DNA from: Pseudomonadota bacterium
Lineage (GTDB): Bacteria; Pseudomonadota; Alphaproteobacteria; Rhizobiales; Kaistiaceae
Length of the DNA: 14,746 nucleotides
Reading direction: 5' to 3'
Assembly: GCA_023433185.1 (NCBI GenBank)
Contig: JAEZEN010000094.1
Span: 1-14,746, forward strand
Positions 1 to 7,547 of the stretch are shown here, one piece after another (positions within the stretch are counted from its first letter, which is position 1; every line of letters begins with the position of its first letter). Both the position numbers and the translations under genes were made by a program. Under the pieces are notes generated by a model. The model was not told the origin of the DNA and searched no databases. It was given only the letters and a program-made list of their open reading frames with translations.

Positions 1-29
1 CGCTGCGCTTCCGCGGCCTCGCCTCGCCG

Positions 30-875
30 TCAATGCCCTCCGCCGCCGAAAGAATGCTCCCGCCGTTCCAGCAGCGTCTTGGCAACCAGCGTGAACAGCG
101 CGATCAGCGTCAGCACCGAGGCGGCAGCAAAGGCGCCGACGGCATTGTAGTCGTGGTGGAGCAACTCGATCTGGAGCGGGAGCGTGTTGGTCTGGCCCCG
201 TATGTTCCCCGACACCACGGAAACGGCGCCGAACTCGCCCATGACGCGGGCGTTGCACAGCACGATGCCGTAGAGGAGCGCCCAGCGGATGTTGGGCAGC
301 GTCACCCGCAGGAACGTGGTGAAGCCGCTCGCGCCGAGCGATACCGCGACCGTCTCCTCCTCGCTGCCCTGCGACTGCATGAGCGGGATCAGCTCGCGCG
401 CGACGAAGGGCGCGGTGACGAACATGCTCGCGAGCACGATGCCCGGGATCGCGAAGAGGATCTTGATGTCGTGCGCCGCGAGCAACGGGCCGAGCAGGCC
501 CTGCGTTCCGTAGACGAACAGATAGGCGGCGCCGGCGATCACCGGCGAGATCGAGAAGGGGATCTCGATGATGGTGATGAGCAGCTTGCGGCCGGGAAAA
601 TCGAACTTGGTCACGGCCCAGGCCGCTGCAACGCCGAACAACGTGTTCACCGGAACCACGATGAGCGCCACCAGCACGGTCAGCCAGATTGCGTGGACCG
701 TCTCCGGCGCCATGATGTTCTCGACATAGGCGCCGATTCCGGCCGAGAAGGCTCGGGTGACGATGAGCAGGATCGGCGTGACGATGACGAGGCCGGCCAG
801 GATGATCGCCGCGCCGATGAACAGCCTGCGCCAGAGCGGCCGGTCACCGATCCGGTTGGCGGCGCGGGTGGCCAT
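30..875 (-). CDS. cysW: Sulfate ABC transporter permease CysW
   Basis: This is one of the two inner-membrane permease subunits of the sulfate/thiosulfate ABC importer; with CysT it forms the channel driven by the CysA ATPase. The 281-residue product is of normal family length. It has about six hydrophobic segments, beginning near residue 17, and the EAA-type cytoplasmic loop that contacts the ATPase, around 'SLGASGFTTFLRVTLP' and followed by 'GEFGAV', typical of CysW. The reading frame stays open far upstream to 1754, but the ATG at 875 is chosen because the protein aligns with CysW from there and because the cysT stop overlaps it by one base (TGATG), which is classic translational coupling. 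No cysA start is visible in the last 29 bases, so that gene, if present, lies beyond the left edge. Function is confident from family resemblance; substrate choice between sulfate and thiosulfate is not. Confidence 0.93.
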   Translation of the reverse strand: MATRAANRIGDRPLWRRLFIGAAIILAGLVIVTPILLIVTRAFSAGIGAYVENIMAPETVHAIWLTVLVALIVVPVNTLFGVAAAWAVTKFDFPGRKLLITIIEIPFSISPVIAGAAYLFVYGTQGLLGPLLAAHDIKILFAIPGIVLASMFVTAPFVARELIPLMQSQGSEEETVAVSLGASGFTTFLRVTLPNIRWALLYGIVLCNARVMGEFGAVSVVSGNIRGQTNTLPLQIELLHHDYNAVGAFAAASVLTLIALFTLVAKTLLERREHSFGGGGH

Positions 876-1720
876 CAACCGACCATGCGGCGGAGCCAGA
901 CCGCCTGGATCGCATTGGTCAGTCCGAGCATTGCGAACGCGGCAATCAGCATCACCGAGGCGATCGCGGCGGCCGCCTCGTACGAGAATTCCTCGAGCCG
1001 AATGAAGGCGAGCAGCGCGGTGATCTCGGTCGAGTTGGGCTGGTTGCCGGCGATGAAGATCACCGCGCCGAACTCGCCGAGGCTTCGGGCGAAGGCGAGC
1101 GAGGCGCCGGCGAGCAGCGCCGGCATCACCAGCGGTGGGAGAACCTTCCGGAACGTTTGCACCTCGCTCGCGCCGAGCGTCTGCGCCGCCTCCTCGGCGC
1201 TTGGCTCGAGGTCGGCGAGGACCGGCTGCACGCTCCGCACCACGAAGGGGAGGCTGGTGAAGGCCATGGCGACGGCGATGCCGAGCGGCGTGTAGACCAC
1301 GGTGATGCCGAGCGCCTCGAGCGGCGCTCCGAACCAGCCGCCGGCAGCGAAGAGCGTCGTCAGGGCAATACCGGCGACCGCCGTCGGCAGCGCGAAAGGC
1401 AGGTCGACCAGGGCGTCGAGTGCACGCCGTCCGGGGAACTCGTAGCGTACCAGGACCCAGGCAAGCAGGAAGCCGAGCACGGTGTTGAAGATGGTGGCGC
1501 CCAGTGCCGTCAGGATCGTGACTCGGTAGCTCGCGAGCGCCCGCGGTGCGGTGACGATCTTCCAGTACTGCTCTGGACCGAGGCTCGCCGCCTTGAAGAG
1601 GAGAACGGCGATCGGCAGGCAGATGATGAGCGAGACATAGAGGACAGTCACGCCCAGGGCGAGGGGCAAGCCTGGAATCACGCGCGTCCGCATCGGCTTT
1701 TCGGTTCCAGGCCCCTTCAT
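875..1720 (-). CDS. cysT: Sulfate ABC transporter permease CysT (CysU)
   Basis: This is the second inner-membrane permease of the sulfate/thiosulfate importer. The 281-residue product begins with a short charged N-terminus followed by a first membrane helix ('VTVLYVSLIICLPIAVLLF'), and has about six helices overall. The EAA loop 'TLGASEVQTFRKVLPP' and the following 'ARSLGEFGAVIFIAGN' are diagnostic of the CysT/CysW family. The frame is open to 1813, but starting there would add about 31 residues unlike the family; the ATG at 1720 gives normal length. An ATG at 1693 is an alternative, and neither has a clear Shine-Dalgarno. It lies 58 bases after sbp and overlaps cysW by one base, so the three genes are almost certainly one transcript. 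Confidence 0.92.
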   Translation of the reverse strand: MKGPGTEKPMRTRVIPGLPLALGVTVLYVSLIICLPIAVLLFKAASLGPEQYWKIVTAPRALASYRVTILTALGATIFNTVLGFLLAWVLVRYEFPGRRALDALVDLPFALPTAVAGIALTTLFAAGGWFGAPLEALGITVVYTPLGIAVAMAFTSLPFVVRSVQPVLADLEPSAEEAAQTLGASEVQTFRKVLPPLVMPALLAGASLAFARSLGEFGAVIFIAGNQPNSTEITALLAFIRLEEFSYEAAAAIASVMLIAAFAMLGLTNAIQAVWLRRMVG

Positions 1721-1778
1721 GCGTGCGACGGGAGCCGGCGGCCCTGTCGCACACTCCAGTCGAACGAACGGCGCTCCT

Positions 1779-2789
1779 CTACCGCTCGCCGTAGAGCTGG
1801 TCGAGGATGCCACCCTCGGCGAAGTGCTCCTCGGTGATCCTCTGCCAGCCGCCGAACACGTCCTCGACCGTCACCAGCCGGATCTCGGGGAACTGTTCGG
1901 CGAACTCGGCCACCACGGTCTGGTCGCGGACCCGGTTGCCGAACTGAGCGATGATCCGCTGCCCCTCCGGGGTGTACAGGAAGTCGAGATAGGCCTGCGC
2001 GACGTCGCGCGATCCGCGTTTGTCGACCACCGAGTCGACGATCGCCACCGGAAACTCCGCGAGCACGCTCATCGACGGGAGGACGATATCAAAGCTGTCG
2101 GCACCGTATTCTTTCTGAATTCCGCGCACTTCGGCCTCGAAGGTGATCAGGACGTCGCCGGTCCCGGCCTCGACGAAGGTCGTTGTGGAGGCTCGTCCGC
2201 CGGTATCGAAGACCGGAACGTTGTCGAACAGGGCCGTGATGAAGGCCTTCGCCTTCTCCTCGTCGCCGCCGTTCTGCTCGAGCGCGAACGCGTAGGCGGC
2301 GAGATACGTGTAGCGAGCGTTGCCGGAGGTCTTGGGGTTGGGGAACACGACCGCGACGTCATCGCGGACGAGGTCGCTCCAGTCCTCGATGCCTTTCGGG
2401 TTGCCGGCGCGGACGAGGAAGGCGGGGAGGGAGAAGTAGGGCGAGGCGTTGTCGGGGAACTCGCTCTGCCAGTCGGCCGACACGAGGTTCCCCCTTTCGT
2501 GGAGCACCTGGACGTCGGTGACCTGGTTGAAGGTGACGACATCGGCCTCGAGTCCTTCGAGGATCGCACGTGCCTGGCGCGAAGATCCGCCGTGCGACTG
2601 GTCGACCCTCACCGTCACTCCGGTGTCCTCAGCGTACTTCGCCACGAATGCCTTGTTCACCGCCGCATACAACTCCCGCCCGATGTCGTAGGAGGCGTTG
2701 AGGATGTTGGATGGGCTTTGGGCGTGGGCCGCGGCGACCGGCCCAAGGGCCAACGCCAGCGCGATCCCGGCAAGGCGGCGGAAGGTCAT
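1779..2789 (-). CDS. sbp: Periplasmic sulfate-binding protein
   Basis: This is the substrate-binding subunit that captures sulfate in the periplasm and delivers it to CysT/CysW. The 336-residue product starts with a Sec signal peptide (Arg-Arg, hydrophobic core, likely cleavage after Ala-His-Ala at residue 23). Family signatures are clear: 'NASYDIGRELY', 'DQSHGGSSRQA' (sulfate-binding loop), 'FPNPKTSGNARY', 'FVEAGTGDVLITFEAE' and 'VFGGW' near the C-terminus. The frame also opens with a GTG at 2798, but ATG 2789 is preferred because GGAG (2798-2801) lies eight bases upstream and the signal peptide is then of ordinary form. It is the first gene of the sbp-cysT-cysW operon. Sbp and the thiosulfate-binding CysP are paralogues; the sequence looks more like Sbp, but ligand preference is inferred. 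Confidence 0.94.
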   Translation of the reverse strand: MTFRRLAGIALALALGPVAAAHAQSPSNILNASYDIGRELYAAVNKAFVAKYAEDTGVTVRVDQSHGGSSRQARAILEGLEADVVTFNQVTDVQVLHERGNLVSADWQSEFPDNASPYFSLPAFLVRAGNPKGIEDWSDLVRDDVAVVFPNPKTSGNARYTYLAAYAFALEQNGGDEEKAKAFITALFDNVPVFDTGGRASTTTFVEAGTGDVLITFEAEVRGIQKEYGADSFDIVLPSMSVLAEFPVAIVDSVVDKRGSRDVAQAYLDFLYTPEGQRIIAQFGNRVRDQTVVAEFAEQFPEIRLVTVEDVFGGWQRITEEHFAEGGILDQLYGER

Positions 2790-2797
2790 CGACGTCA

Positions 2798-2801
2798 CTC
2801 C
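2798..2801 (-). promoter_or_regulatory. Ribosome binding site deciding the sbp start
   Basis: GGAG on the minus strand lies eight bases before the ATG at 2789. It overlaps the in-frame GTG at 2798, which therefore cannot use it. This favours the ATG. Confidence 0.6.
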
Positions 2802-2861
2802 GGTGTGAAAGGGAGGCAGGGGCTGAGGCGTGAGGCTAGTGGCAGCGGCGGGCTATGTAGA

Positions 2862-2874
2862 GGAACCTCGTTCC
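2862..2874. promoter_or_regulatory. Short dyad upstream of sbp, possible operator
   Basis: GGAAC and GTTCC form a perfect five-base inverted repeat around a three-base spacer, about 73 bases upstream of the sbp ATG and next to the TACATA. Position and symmetry would suit a regulator site, but a 5-3-5 dyad can arise by chance in 300 bases. Confidence 0.2.
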
Positions 2875-2957
2875 CATTGCCGGCGTCATCCCGGAATATT
2901 CGGAATCGGGAAGCCGGCCCGTTGGGAAAATCTGCTCCCAGGCCATGCAACCGGATC

Positions 2958-3011
2958 ATGAGCACCAAGGGAACGCAGACCTTCTTCGACATGACGGCCG
3001 AGGTGAAGTAG
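2958..3011 (+). CDS. Possible 17-residue small ORF upstream of sbp
   Basis: An ATG-to-TAG reading frame encodes MSTKGTQTFFDMTAEVK. Sixteen of its seventeen sense codons end in G or C, as in the real genes here, and GGA lies a few bases before the ATG, a weak ribosome site. It runs opposite to sbp and to the LuxR gene. It could be a real micropeptide, the preserved 5' end of a lost gene, or chance: the same frame is open far upstream as an antisense shadow of sbp, so openness alone is no evidence. I do not recognise the peptide. Confidence 0.2.
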   Translation: MSTKGTQTFFDMTAEVK

Positions 3012-3026
3012 CCAGAAACTCGCCCG

Positions 3027-3043
3027 GCCGCCCTCCCGGCGGC
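3027..3043 (-). terminator. Weak GC hairpin downstream of the LuxR-type gene
   Basis: GCCGCC and GGCGGC pair around a five-base loop, 56 bases beyond the stop of the minus-strand regulator gene. No run of T follows on either strand, so it is at best an imperfect intrinsic terminator. Confidence 0.2.
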
Positions 3044-3098
3044 GGCGCGGCGGATATGGTTCCTCGTCGTTATCCATGCGGCAGCCGTGGGCGGGCGG

Positions 3099-4160
3099 TC
3101 AGCGCCCGTCGAGCTGGCGCGCGACGAGCAGGGCCAGGGCGAGCTGGCTGCGCGTCCCGGTCTTGTCGAACAGGCGCATCAGGTGGGTGCGGGCGGTGGT
3201 CAGTCCGATGCCGAGCGCGGCGGCGGCCTCGGGCCGCGTGCTGCCCGCGCCGAGGCAGACGGCAATCTCGGCCTCCCGGGGCGTGAGCCGGTAGCGTTGC
3301 GCCAGCGCCGCGGCCGGTTCTGCATCGGGCAGGAACGCGATCGACAGGCGCACGGCGCCCGGAGCGCTGGCTCCACCCGGCGTCACCGCGACCCGCAGCG
3401 GGCCCAGCGGCGTGTCCAGCGGGCCGAGGATCATCCCGACAGGGGGTGGCCAGCCCGAGGGGTCGCGTCCGGCGGCGCCAAGCGCCGCGGCGAGGCCCGG
3501 CAGGAGCGCGGCAGAGAGCACTCCGTTCCGCACGACGAACACCTTTTCGCGGACCAGCCCGTCGAGCCCCGCCGGCCGGCTCAGAAGGCGGCCGTTCGGC
3601 GTCACCAGCAGCTCGACCCCCGGCAGGTCCGGCAGGGCGGCCAGCCGTCGTGTCGCTCCGGTCGCGGCCATCGTGCGGGCGAGAGCCATCGCAATCGCTG
3701 CGCCGTCGCGAAGGTCGCGACCCTCGAAGGGACCGCATCGCGTCCGGCGCCCGATCGTCAGGATACCGGCCACCGGAGCGCCGGGGTCGGTGAGGGTGAG
3801 GAGCATGATCCCGTCCGCCTGCTGCGGGCGGATGAACTCGTTGAAGATCGTCGAGCGGAGGTAGCGCTCCCGTCCGCCGAGCGTCGCCTCGCTCGACGCG
3901 CTGCCGGCGGGCAGGCTGATGGCCCTCGCCCAGAGATAATTCTCGGCGTGCATCGCTTCGTCATAGCGGATGTGCAGTGCCGGATCGGTGCGCGGGCAGG
4001 CGCGGGCGAGAGCCGAGCCGTTGCGGGCGAAAAGGATCAGCGCGGCGGTGTCGCCGCCGAGCGCCTCGGCCGCCCGGAGCGCCACCTCGCTCCACAGCTG
4101 AGGGTCGCGGCTCGCTTCCGCAGCCGTGGCAACGGCGATTGATGCAGCATGCGGATCCAT
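3099..4160 (-). CDS. LuxR-type HTH transcriptional regulator with N-terminal sensor-like region
   Basis: This is a DNA-binding regulator with a C-terminal LuxR/FixJ-type helix-turn-helix at about residues 291-350 of 353: 'LTPREAEIAVCLGAGSTRPE', then 'AAALGIGLTTARTHLMRLFD' and 'KTGTRSQLALALL', the usual tetrahelical pattern. The N-terminal 280 residues have no response-regulator Asp pocket and no recognisable autoinducer-binding domain. They resemble the loosely conserved GAF/PAS-like sensor part of many alphaproteobacterial LuxR proteins, so the ligand is unknown. A GTG at 4181 would add seven residues; ATG 4160 is preferred because GGGG lies a few bases before it, but the choice is not firm. 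The gene is divergent from the DUF4188 gene across about 100 bases, so that gene or itself is the natural target, which is inference. Confidence 0.8.
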   Translation of the reverse strand: MDPHAASIAVATAAEASRDPQLWSEVALRAAEALGGDTAALILFARNGSALARACPRTDPALHIRYDEAMHAENYLWARAISLPAGSASSEATLGGRERYLRSTIFNEFIRPQQADGIMLLTLTDPGAPVAGILTIGRRTRCGPFEGRDLRDGAAIAMALARTMAATGATRRLAALPDLPGVELLVTPNGRLLSRPAGLDGLVREKVFVVRNGVLSAALLPGLAAALGAAGRDPSGWPPPVGMILGPLDTPLGPLRVAVTPGGASAPGAVRLSIAFLPDAEPAAALAQRYRLTPREAEIAVCLGAGSTRPEAAAALGIGLTTARTHLMRLFDKTGTRSQLALALLVARQLDGR

Positions 4161-4264
4161 CGGATCGCCCCGCGGCGTCACCGGACCCGGCCATCCTATG
4201 ATCGAGGGACGCCGAAGAGAAGGGGCGCTGCCACCATGCCCGCAGACTCTGCATTGAGGCTGAC

Positions 4265-4753
4265 ATGACGAGACCTGTCCCTGCGCAGTTCACCGCACGC
4301 ATCGAAGGCGACTTCGTCGTCTTCCTGATCGGCATGCGCTTCAACAAGCCCTGGAAGGTCGGCCAGTGGTGGCCGGTCTTCATGGCCATGCCGAAGATGC
4401 TGAAGGAGCTGAAGGCGGCGGGGCCGTCGTCGGGCTTTCTTGGCCATACCGCGATCCGACCGTCGCTGATGGTGCAGTATTGGCGATCCTTCGAACAGCT
4501 CGAGGCCTATGCGCGTTCGAAGGATTCGCTCCACTGGCCGGCCTGGGTGGCCTTCAACCGGCGGATCAAGGGCGCGCGCGGCGATGTCGGGATCTGGCAC
4601 GAGACCTACCGGGTGCGGGCCGGCGACTACGAGTGCATCTATTCCGGCATGCCACCATTCGGGCTCTCGGCCGCCGCGGAACTCGTCGCGCTCGGGAAGG
4701 AGCGGGTCGGGGAGTCGAGCGCCCGGGAGCGGCTGTCGGGGCGGCTTGACTAG
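4265..4753 (+). CDS. DUF4188 monooxygenase-like family protein
   Basis: This 162-residue cytoplasmic protein matches the DUF4188 family (often labelled 'monooxygenase family protein'), a dimeric alpha/beta-barrel fold related to small cofactor-free monooxygenases. Shared landmarks are '[20 protein letters not shown]' near the N-terminus, '[14 protein letters not shown]', '[15 protein letters not shown]', '[20 protein letters not shown]' and 'FGL'. Length is normal and no signal peptide is present. The start is supported by GAGG (4256-4259) five bases before the ATG. The biochemical role of the family is not established; similarity to antibiotic-biosynthesis monooxygenases suggests handling of a small oxidisable or aldoxime-like molecule, but that is inference. 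The divergent LuxR-type gene is the likely regulator. Confidence 0.85.
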   Translation: MTRPVPAQFTARIEGDFVVFLIGMRFNKPWKVGQWWPVFMAMPKMLKELKAAGPSSGFLGHTAIRPSLMVQYWRSFEQLEAYARSKDSLHWPAWVAFNRRIKGARGDVGIWHETYRVRAGDYECIYSGMPPFGLSAAAELVALGKERVGESSARERLSGRLD

Positions 4754-4799
4754 GGGGGCGGGCCGCATCGGGCACGTTGCGGCTCCGGTGCTCGCATTA

Positions 4800-5328
4800 G
4801 TGGTCCGCATTCCGCTCCGGCCTGTGTTCCGAGGTCTCCTCGCCGCGGTGATGGGCGCGGTCGCCGTGCCGGCGCCTTCCGCCCTTGCCCAGAAGGAGCC
4901 GGGCTGATGGGTGACGCGCGACGGTACGGACGTTCTGGGCAACATGCCGGCCTACTACGACGCCGCGCTGACCCAGGCGTGGATGCGGACGCTCCAGGCC
5001 GCCGATGCCCGCCTGATGGCGACGCTGGCCGGGGTCTACTACACCGAGATCCCCGCGCCGCAACTCGGCATGATCAGCTGCCAGTACCGGTCCTATTCCG
5101 CCAACGGCCTCTTCGAGTACCGGGACGAGACGTGCAGCGCCACGGGCTGCTCGACCAGTCAGGGTCACCGCCGCTGGGGTGGCCTACGGCCTCGGCGGCA
5201 ACCGGCTCTCCCTGATGATCACCTGGTCCGACCTCATCCGGACGAATGCCTGTGCCGGCGGCGAACTGCGCTACGACGCTAGGGGTCTCTATGGCGCGGA
5301 CGGCTCGCGCTGGCAGCGCGTTCAGTAG
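4800..5328 (+). pseudogene. Secreted hypothetical protein gene broken by an in-frame stop and a frameshift
   Basis: Three pieces read as one former gene of about 175 codons. From a GTG at 4800 (others at 4788 and 4824) comes a signal peptide ending 'APSALA' before Gln. Five residues after cleavage an in-frame TGA (4905-4907) interrupts, and the same frame resumes with 'WVTRDGTDVLGNMPAYYDAA' and runs to 'CSATGCSTSQG' near 5165. A one-base shift around 5160-5170 is then needed to continue as '[20 protein letters not shown]' and '[14 protein letters not shown]', stopping at 5326-5328. Codon usage is gene-like throughout. No ATG and no clear Shine-Dalgarno are seen. I do not recognise the family; the mature part would be a small cysteine-containing periplasmic protein. 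Two independent lesions favour a pseudogene, though base-call errors cannot be excluded. Expression of the GTG-initiated middle fragment (4911-5282) seems unlikely. Confidence 0.7.
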
Positions 5329-5346
5329 GCCCACCGGCCGAGGGCC

Positions 5347-5365
5347 TTGCGCGGCGCGCCCGCAA
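5347..5365 (+). terminator. Imperfect hairpin between the broken gene and ettA
   Basis: TTGCG...CGCAA with an inner GG/CC pair forms a seven-pair stem with one bulged base and a CGCG loop. It is followed by TCCCTT rather than a T run, so terminator function is only possible. It could equally lie in the ettA leader. Confidence 0.2.
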
Positions 5366-5436
5366 TCCCTTAATGAGGCCCGCCGATCCCTATTCCAACC
5401 ACGACGCGAGCCGGCCACGCCCGACGGCGGCCCGGT

Positions 5437-5440
5437 GGAG
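5437..5440 (+). promoter_or_regulatory. Ribosome binding site deciding the ettA start
   Basis: GGAG lies six bases before the ATG at 5447. It selects that ATG over the upstream in-frame start at 5246, which would add 67 residues unlike any EttA. Confidence 0.7.
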
Positions 5441-5446
5441 ATCATC

Positions 5447-7102
5447 ATGGCGCGCCAGTTCATCTACCACATGCAGGGCCTGACCAAGGCCTATACCGGG
5501 GGCAAGAAGGTCCTCGAGAACGTCAACCTCTCGTTCTATCCGGATGCCAAGATCGGCGTGCTCGGGCCCAACGGCTCGGGCAAGTCGACGCTGCTCCGCA
5601 TCATGGCGGGCATCGACAGGGAGTTCGGCGGCGAAGCCTGGCTCGCCGATGGCGCCACCGTCGGCTACCTGCCGCAGGAGCCGCAGCTCGACCCGGACAA
5701 GGACGTGCTCGGCAACGTCATGGAGGGCGTGGCGAAGAAGAAGGCGATCCTCGACCGCTACAACGAGCTGATGATGAACTACTCCGACGAGACGGCGGAG
5801 GAGGGTGCGAAGCTCCAGGACGAGATCGACAGCCAGAACCTTTGGGACCTCGATTCCCAGGTCGAGATGGCGATGGATGCGCTCCGCTGCCCGCCCGGCG
5901 ATGCCGATGTGAGCACCCTCTCGGGCGGCGAGAAGCGGCGCGTCGCGCTCTGCAAGCTTCTCCTTTCGGCGCCGGACCTCATCCTCCTCGACGAGCCGAC
6001 CAACCATCTCGACGCCGAGTCCGTGGCCTGGCTCGAGAAGCACCTCCGCGAGTTTCCCGGCTCGGTGCTGATCGTCACCCACGACCGCTACTTCCTCGAC
6101 AACGTCACCGGCTGGATTCTCGAGCTCGACCGCGGCCGCGGCATTCCCTACGAGGGAAACTACTCGGCCTATCTCGAGAAGAAGGCCAAGCGCCTGTTGC
6201 AGGAGGGCCGGGAGGAGGCCGCCCGGCAACGCGCCCTCGATCGCGAGCGCGAGTGGATCGCGGCGAGCCCACGCGCCCGCCAGGCGAAGTCGAAGGCCCG
6301 TATCCGCGCCTATGACGAGCTGCTGAAGCGCAACGAGGAACGCGCCCCGGGCACCGCCCAGATCATCATCCCGCCGGGCGAGCGCCTCGGCGACAACGTC
6401 ATCGACGTCGAGGGCGTGTCCAAGGGCTACGGCGATCGCCTGCTCATCGACAACCTCACCTTCAAGCTGCCGCCCGGCGGCATCGTCGGGGTCATCGGGC
6501 CGAACGGCGTCGGCAAGACGACGCTGTTCCGGATGCTCACCGGACAGGAGAAGCCGGACCAGGGCACCATCACCCTCGGCGAGACGGTGCACCTCGGCTA
6601 TGTCGACCAGAGCCGCGACGACCTCGAGCCCAACAAGACCGTCTGGGAGGAGATTTCGGGCGGCAGCGACATCATCCGCCTCGGCAAGCGCGAGATGAAC
6701 AGCCGCGCCTATGTCGGCGCCTTCAACTTCAAGGGCGGCGACCAGCAGCAGAAGGTCGGCTCGCTGTCGGGCGGCCAGCGCAACCGGGTCCACCTCGCCA
6801 AGCTGCTGAAGGAAGGCTCGAACGTGCTTCTCCTCGACGAGCCGACCAACGACCTCGACACCGAGACGCTCGCCGCCCTCGAGGATGCACTCGAGGATTA
6901 CGCCGGCTGCGCCGTCATCATCAGCCACGACCGCATGTTCCTCGACCGGCTCGCCACCCACATCCTCGCCTTCGAGGGCGACAGCCATGTCGAGTGGTTC
7001 GAGGGCAATTTCGAGGAATACGAGGCCGACAAGGTCCGCCGCCTCGGCGCCGAAGCCGCCAACCCGCACCGGGTCAAGTACAAGCGGCTGGTGAGGGCGT
7101 AG
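5447..7102 (+). CDS. ettA: Energy-dependent translational throttle protein EttA (ABC-F ATPase)
   Basis: EttA is a soluble ABC-F ATPase that binds the ribosomal E site and, in response to the ATP/ADP ratio, gates entry into the elongation cycle. The 551-residue product is close to the 555 of E. coli EttA. Two nucleotide-binding domains are intact: Walker [10 protein letters not shown] at 40-48 with signature LSGGEKRRV and Walker [13 protein letters not shown]; and Walker [10 protein letters not shown] at 351-359 with signature LSGGQRNRV and Walker [13 protein letters not shown]. The arm insertion (about residues 85-140) and the basic linker with '[20 protein letters not shown]' that contacts tRNA are present. 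There are no membrane segments, so it is not a transporter. It appears monocistronic, ending four bases before the convergent HigA-type gene. Confidence is high; other ABC-F types (Uup, YbiT) fit less well. Confidence 0.97.
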   Translation: MARQFIYHMQGLTKAYTGGKKVLENVNLSFYPDAKIGVLGPNGSGKSTLLRIMAGIDREFGGEAWLADGATVGYLPQEPQLDPDKDVLGNVMEGVAKKKAILDRYNELMMNYSDETAEEGAKLQDEIDSQNLWDLDSQVEMAMDALRCPPGDADVSTLSGGEKRRVALCKLLLSAPDLILLDEPTNHLDAESVAWLEKHLREFPGSVLIVTHDRYFLDNVTGWILELDRGRGIPYEGNYSAYLEKKAKRLLQEGREEAARQRALDREREWIAASPRARQAKSKARIRAYDELLKRNEERAPGTAQIIIPPGERLGDNVIDVEGVSKGYGDRLLIDNLTFKLPPGGIVGVIGPNGVGKTTLFRMLTGQEKPDQGTITLGETVHLGYVDQSRDDLEPNKTVWEEISGGSDIIRLGKREMNSRAYVGAFNFKGGDQQQKVGSLSGGQRNRVHLAKLLKEGSNVLLLDEPTNDLDTETLAALEDALEDYAGCAVIISHDRMFLDRLATHILAFEGDSHVEWFEGNFEEYEADKVRRLGAEAANPHRVKYKRLVRA

Positions 7103-7106
7103 CGGC

Positions 7107-7466
7107 TCAGGCCGCCTTTCTCCGGCCGCCGATCAGCGTGTTGGTGTCCATTCCCCAGGCCTCCGCGAGCGTGCGGATCATGGCTTTCGACAGCTCGCGC
7201 TTGCCGTTGAGAACCTCGGCGGCGCGGCTGCTCGAACCGAGCAGGCGCGACAGGTCCGCCTGGGTCAGGCCGCGGTTGTTCATCGAGGCCTTGAGGTAGT
7301 CGATCGGGTCCAGCGCTGCGTCGGGAACGTGTTCGGCCTCGTAGGCCATGACCAGGATGGTCAGTACCTCCAGTTCCTCGTTCGCTTCTGCGTCCGGCCG
7401 CGTGACCAGATCGTCGATACGCGCAACCGCACGGCGGTAGTCGCGATCGTTCCGGATCGGTCTCAT
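7107..7466 (-). CDS. HigA-type antitoxin / Xre-family regulator without an adjacent toxin
   Basis: The 119-residue product matches the HigA-like antitoxins of the COG5499 type. An N-terminal helical region with 'EELEVLTILVMAYEAEH' and 'DPIDYLKASMNNRGLTQADL' leads into an Xre-type helix-turn-helix at about 67-90 ('SRLLGSSSRAAEVLNGKREL'), and ends with 'KAMIRTLAEAWGM'. In complete systems a HigB RNase gene lies immediately upstream and the antitoxin represses the pair. Here only 81 bases separate the start at 7466 from the divergent gene at 7548, and no HigB-like reading frame is seen on either strand nearby. A GAGG about nine bases before the ATG may be the ribosome site. It may be a solitary transcription factor, possibly acting on the divergent promoter, or the survivor of a lost toxin-antitoxin pair. 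Its stop is four bases from that of convergent ettA. Confidence 0.82.
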   Translation of the reverse strand: MRPIRNDRDYRRAVARIDDLVTRPDAEANEELEVLTILVMAYEAEHVPDAALDPIDYLKASMNNRGLTQADLSRLLGSSSRAAEVLNGKRELSKAMIRTLAEAWGMDTNTLIGGRRKAA

Positions 7467-7547
7467 GGCTCACACACCTCGAGTTGATCCTGTCTTGTAT
7501 GACCGGCGTCACAGCGGCGGTGGACCGGCCCTCGTACATCCCCCCGC

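Larger units (their letters stand above)
2790..3098. other. Intergenic region: leader and promoter of the sbp operon
   Basis: This 309-base stretch separates the sbp start from the end of the LuxR-type gene, both on the minus strand, so the sbp promoter should be here. Its middle is less GC-rich than the flanking genes. Visible elements are a dyad GGAAC-CTC-GTTCC at 2862-2874, an A/T patch with the palindrome GAATATTC (2894-2901), and on the minus strand a TACATA (2859 to 2854) that could be a -10 element but has no convincing -35 partner. A 17-codon plus-strand ORF lies at 2958-3011, and a GC-only hairpin at 3027-3043. I recognise no known sulfur-response operator, so assigning the dyad to a regulator would be guesswork. 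Confidence 0.5.

Noticed and set aside
876..1754. N-terminal extension of the cysW frame
   Set aside because: It lies entirely within cysT and encodes Arg-rich shadow sequence; the TGATG overlap at 875 gives the true start.
4905..4910. TGA as a selenocysteine or recoded codon
   Set aside because: There is no neighbouring hairpin suggestive of a SECIS, a second lesion lies downstream, and the position just after a signal peptide is not one expected for selenocysteine.
5390..7069. 559-codon open frame on the minus strand opposite ettA
   Set aside because: It is an antisense shadow; ettA on the plus strand has every expected ABC-F motif.
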